NCBI GenBank assembly: GCA_016280695.1
Contig: JAEEHG010000145.1
Location: 1 to 7,820, forward strand
Source of the DNA: Solobacterium sp.
GTDB taxonomy: Bacteria > Bacillota_I > Bacilli_A > Erysipelotrichales > Erysipelotrichaceae
DNA: 7,820 nucleotides
Reading direction: 5' to 3'
Positions 4,975-7,820 of this stretch are shown piece by piece. Below the pieces are notes generated by a model. It was not told the origin of the DNA and did not search any database. It worked only from the letters and a program-made list of their open reading frames with translations. Position numbers and translations under genes: made by a program. Numbering within the stretch: position 1 is the first letter of the stretch; each line of letters begins with the position of its first letter.

Positions 4975-7820
4975 ATGAGTTTACTGCTGAAAGAAATCCT
5001 GCCGGAGGAGCTGCTCCGGGAGTATCCTGAACTGCATGATGTACAGGTTGCGCGGGTACAGCTTTTCAATGCGGCCGGCCGGGTGGAAGTCGATCTGCAG
5101 AGCAGCACATTTATTTCCTGTCAGGCCTATCGGGACATCATCGCCTGTCTGCAGGATATCCTGCAGGCAGAAGCTGTAGTCCGGGTTGCGGCAGAAGCGC
5201 AGGATGTCAGCCTGACGGAAATCCAGAAATATCTTGACTGCTGTGTGGAGATCCATCCGGAATACAGCCTGCTGAAAAATGCCACCATGACTTACGATGA
5301 TATCGAAAAGCAGGTGCATTTCCTGTTTACCGCGGCCGCTGAGAGTGAACAGGCAACCCGGTATCTGCCGGAACTGCGCAAGTTCTTTGCGTCCATCGGC
5401 ATGCCGGCCCTCGGCTTTGTGTCGGAATTCAAGGATGAAGTGACTGCGGAAATCGATACGGTCCAGGTCAGGATGGCACCGGAAAAGCCGAAACCGGAAG
5501 CACCGCGCTACCGCAGCCGTTTCCATAAACAGAAACTGGATGATTACCAGGCTGTGGAACTGCGGGAAGTCCAGCAGGAGATCCGCAATATCACCTTTAC
5601 CGGCAAGGTATTTGCAAAAGATGATTTTACTGTGCGCAAGACCGGCATGATCATTCAGTCACTGTCGGTTTTTGACGGTACGGATGCCCTGGTTGTCAAA
5701 CGTTTTGAAGGCCGCAACTGCACTAAAGAGGATCTTGACGCGGTCAGCATCGGCGCCCGGGTGCAGGTATACGGCTCGGTGCGCTATGACAGCTATGCCA
5801 AGGATCTGGTCTGCGAAGCTGAAGAGATCACTGTTCTGGAGGCGGAGAAAGATACCGATCCGGCAGAAGAAAAGCGGGTTGAGCTGCATGCCCATACAAA
5901 CATGAGTGAAATGGACGGTGTATGCGAAGCAGCAGCTGTTGTCAAATATGCCTGGAATCTCGGCCATGAGGGCATTGTCATCAATGACCACGCGGATGTA
6001 CAGGCTTTCGTCAAGGCGTTCAATCAGGCAGAGTCCCTCAAAAGCAAAAACAAGGACCGGTCCTTCAAGGTTGGCCTGGCCTGTGAGATGAACATGGTCG
6101 ATGAGCAGCTGACCATTGTCCGCAATGTGACTGATGAAAAAATCGATGATGCCGGCTATGTCTGCTTTGACCTGGAAACCACCGGTCTTTCATGTTATTA
6201 CGACCATATCATCGAATTCGGCGCGGTGCGGATGAAGAACCAGACCATCATTGACCGCAAGCAGCTGTTCATCAAACCGCCGGTGCCGATTCCCGCAGCC
6301 ATTACCAACAAGACCAATATCACCAACGATATGGTCCGCAATGCCCGGCCGATCGCTGAAGTGATTGATGAAATCCTGGACTGGATCGGGGATGATGTGC
6401 TGGTTGCCCATAACGCAACCTTTGACTATTACTTCCTGAATGAGGAACTGCGCCGCATGGGCCGGCCGCCGCTGACCAATACAGTTATCGATACGCTGGA
6501 TCTGTCCCGGGCTATCCTCAAGGACAGGAGATACTACAAGCTCGGCAATATCTCGCGGTATTACCGGATTGCCTATGATGAAGAAGTGGCCCACCGGGCT
6601 GACTATGATGCCGAAGCGCTTTCCGGTGTTTTCCTGTGCCTGCTGAAAGACGCTGAAAAGGCCGGGGCAGTGACCATCCGTGACCTGCAGGAAAAGATCC
6701 AGGCTGATGATGCCTTCCTGAAAGTCAGAAAGTCACATGTCACGGTACTGGCGAAGAACCATGACGGTCTCAAGGCGCTGTACCGGATGGTGACGCTGTC
6801 CAATACGGATTATCTGGCTGTACAGGGCAAGGCCGGCAGCGGTGAGGATGCCGAAGTTCCGGCTGAACCGCGGATCCCGCGGCGGATTATCGAGCAGTAC
6901 CGGGAGAATCTGTTGATCGGTACGTCCTGCCAGAACAATGAAATCTTCGAACTGGCCTGCAACGGGGATGATGCCCGGCTGGAAGCGGCGATGAAATGGT
7001 ATGACTATGTCGAGATTCAGCCGCCGGGGCATTACAGCACCATGGTTGTGCTTGGCAGCATTCCGAGCTCCGAGCGCGTGAAGGAAGTGCTGCTGCGGAT
7101 GATCCGCATGGCGCAGAAACTCGGCATCCCGGTAGTTGCGGACAGCGATGCGCATTACTGTTCCAGGGATCAGAAGATGTTCCGGGATGTGTATATTGTG
7201 TCCCAGGGCGTCGGCGGGGTATCGCATCCGCTGTATATCCGCACTGATGAACTGCGCTGGCGGACAAAGAATCCGGACCAGCATATCTGGAAGACCCAGG
7301 AGATGCTGGACGCTTTTGAATGGCTGCATGATCCGCAGCTGATACACGAGATCGTGATTGATAATCCCCTGGCGATTTTCAGGCAGCTGGAGGAGATCAG
7401 GCCGGTTCCGGCAGGCACCTATCCACCGCATATCGAAGGCTCTGATGAGAAGCTGAAGGAAGTCTGCTACAGCACGGCCAGGGCGCAGTACGAATTCAAC
7501 GGGGTGCTGCCTTCCCAGGTCAGTGACCGGCTGGACCGGGAACTCAATGCCATCATCGGTGCCGGTTATTATGTCAACTATTACATTTCCCATCTTCTGG
7601 TCAAGAAGTCCAATGCGGACGGCTATGTTGTCGGTTCCCGCGGTTCGGTCGGTTCATCCTTTACCGCTACCATGGCCGGCATAACCGAAGTCAACCCGCT
7701 GGCCCCGCACTATGTGTGTCCGTCCTGCCATTACAGTGAGTGGATCGAGGATCCGGAAATCAAATCCGGCTTTGATCTGCCCGATAAAGTCTGTCCGCAC
7801 TGCGGCGGCGTGATGAAGGG
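4975..7820 (+). CDS. polC: DNA polymerase III PolC-type alpha subunit, N-terminal 948 codons (3' truncated by window edge)
   Basis: PolC is the replicative, proofreading DNA polymerase of Bacillota (about 1440 aa in B. subtilis). Domains in order: N-terminal domain about 1-190; OB fold about 200-290 (NITFTGKVFAKDDF); first PHP part from 303 with H305 and H307 in ELHAHTNMSEMDG and D338-H339 in INDHAD; inserted DEDD exonuclease about 395-555 with D399 and E401 (FDLETTGLS), D484 (AHNATFD), H540 and D545 (HRADYDAEA), all proofreading residues intact; second PHP part with D725 and H727 (ADSDAHY); then the start of the polymerase core with VGSRGSVGSSFTATMAGITEVNP and a zinc site of C915, C918, C940 and C943. 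About 15 extra residues (about 618-633) precede the PRIPRR segment compared with B. subtilis from memory. ATG 4975 is preferred; an in-frame ATG at 4966 would add three residues. Neither has a Shine-Dalgarno. The frame is open to the end of the window. Confidence 0.97.
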   Translation, partial: MSLLLKEILPEELLREYPELHDVQVARVQLFNAAGRVEVDLQSSTFISCQAYRDIIACLQDILQAEAVVRVAAEAQDVSLTEIQKYLDCCVEIHPEYSLLKNATMTYDDIEKQVHFLFTAAAESEQATRYLPELRKFFASIGMPALGFVSEFKDEVTAEIDTVQVRMAPEKPKPEAPRYRSRFHKQKLDDYQAVELREVQQEIRNITFTGKVFAKDDFTVRKTGMIIQSLSVFDGTDALVVKRFEGRNCTKEDLDAVSIGARVQVYGSVRYDSYAKDLVCEAEEITVLEAEKDTDPAEEKRVELHAHTNMSEMDGVCEAAAVVKYAWNLGHEGIVINDHADVQAFVKAFNQAESLKSKNKDRSFKVGLACEMNMVDEQLTIVRNVTDEKIDDAGYVCFDLETTGLSCYYDHIIEFGAVRMKNQTIIDRKQLFIKPPVPIPAAITNKTNITNDMVRNARPIAEVIDEILDWIGDDVLVAHNATFDYYFLNEELRRMGRPPLTNTVIDTLDLSRAILKDRRYYKLGNISRYYRIAYDEEVAHRADYDAEALSGVFLCLLKDAEKAGAVTIRDLQEKIQADDAFLKVRKSHVTVLAKNHDGLKALYRMVTLSNTDYLAVQGKAGSGEDAEVPAEPRIPRRIIEQYRENLLIGTSCQNNEIFELACNGDDARLEAAMKWYDYVEIQPPGHYSTMVVLGSIPSSERVKEVLLRMIRMAQKLGIPVVADSDAHYCSRDQKMFRDVYIVSQGVGGVSHPLYIRTDELRWRTKNPDQHIWKTQEMLDAFEWLHDPQLIHEIVIDNPLAIFRQLEEIRPVPAGTYPPHIEGSDEKLKEVCYSTARAQYEFNGVLPSQVSDRLDRELNAIIGAGYYVNYYISHLLVKKSNADGYVVGSRGSVGSSFTATMAGITEVNPLAPHYVCPSCHYSEWIEDPEIKSGFDLPDKVCPHCGGVMK
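5149..5166. repeat. 18-bp perfect palindrome inside polC
   Basis: CTGCAGGATATCCTGCAG reads the same on both strands. Allowing one T/G mismatch the symmetry extends to 5145-5170 (12 of 13 pairs). It encodes the LQDILQ segment of the PolC N-terminal domain, about 175 bp into the gene. It could be a protein-binding site or simply a product of the favoured codons CTG and CAG, since CTGCAG is itself a palindrome. Confidence 0.55.

Noticed and set aside
5004..5010. GGAGGAG as a ribosome-binding site for an internal polC start
   Set aside because: No ATG, GTG or TTG codon follows in frame at useful spacing; the purines encode Pro-Glu-Glu. A 6-bp hairpin (CCGGAG/CTCCGG, 5002-5019) can form here, but it is too short to stress.
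6733..7593. 286-codon minus-strand frame opposite polC
   Set aside because: Antisense to conserved PolC PHP and polymerase sequence, with no ribosome-binding site or family match that I can see.
1..7820. Mobile element, CRISPR array, tRNA/rRNA, riboswitch or defence island
   Set aside because: Reading the window showed no direct-repeat array, transposase, integrase, inverted-repeat ends or RNA gene; intergenic space is almost nil except 4886-4974. The HerA-like ATPase has no NurA, Sir2 or nuclease partner here to suggest a defence system.

Overview
The window looks like chromosomal core sequence from a low-GC-type Gram-positive lineage (Bacillota) with a rather GC-rich genome. The main reason is the PolC-type replicative polymerase at the right end, which is the lagging/leading-strand polymerase of Bacillota and relatives. 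The RecG, RNase III and galactokinase variants also read like Erysipelotrichia or Clostridia sequences. I lean towards Erysipelotrichia, but this is inference from remembered family resemblance, not a search. All genes are on the + strand and coding density is very high.

Left block (1-4885): five closely spaced genes that look like one transcription unit: the 3' end of recG (branch-migrating helicase), rnc (RNase III), galM (aldose 1-epimerase), galK (a divergent galactokinase) and a HerA/YjgR-like ATPase (formerly DUF853). Junctions are 10 nt, a 1-nt TAATG overlap, 3 nt and 13 nt. Each junction except rnc/galM has a clear Shine-Dalgarno sequence; rnc/galM looks translationally coupled. The block ends in a strong 13-bp hairpin terminator (4890-4919). 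It mixes DNA repair, RNA processing, the first two steps of galactose use and an ATPase of unknown role. The usual partners galT, galE and a galactose transporter are not in the window.

Right block (4920-7820): a short 89-nt gap holds the terminator and an extended -10 promoter (TGTTACAAT), then polC begins and runs off the right edge with 948 codons visible. These cover the N-terminal domain, OB fold, the PHP domain split by the DEDD 3'-5' exonuclease, and the start of the polymerase region with its four-cysteine zinc site. The -10 hexamer ends only 9 nt before the ATG and there is no Shine-Dalgarno sequence, so polC may be translated from a leaderless or almost leaderless mRNA.

I see no mobile element, CRISPR array, tRNA/rRNA or obvious new defence system. 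The points worth a second look are the leaderless-looking polC start, a Gly-to-Gln change in RecG helicase motif VI, the divergent galactokinase signature, the unusual operon composition, and an 18-bp perfect palindrome early in polC.
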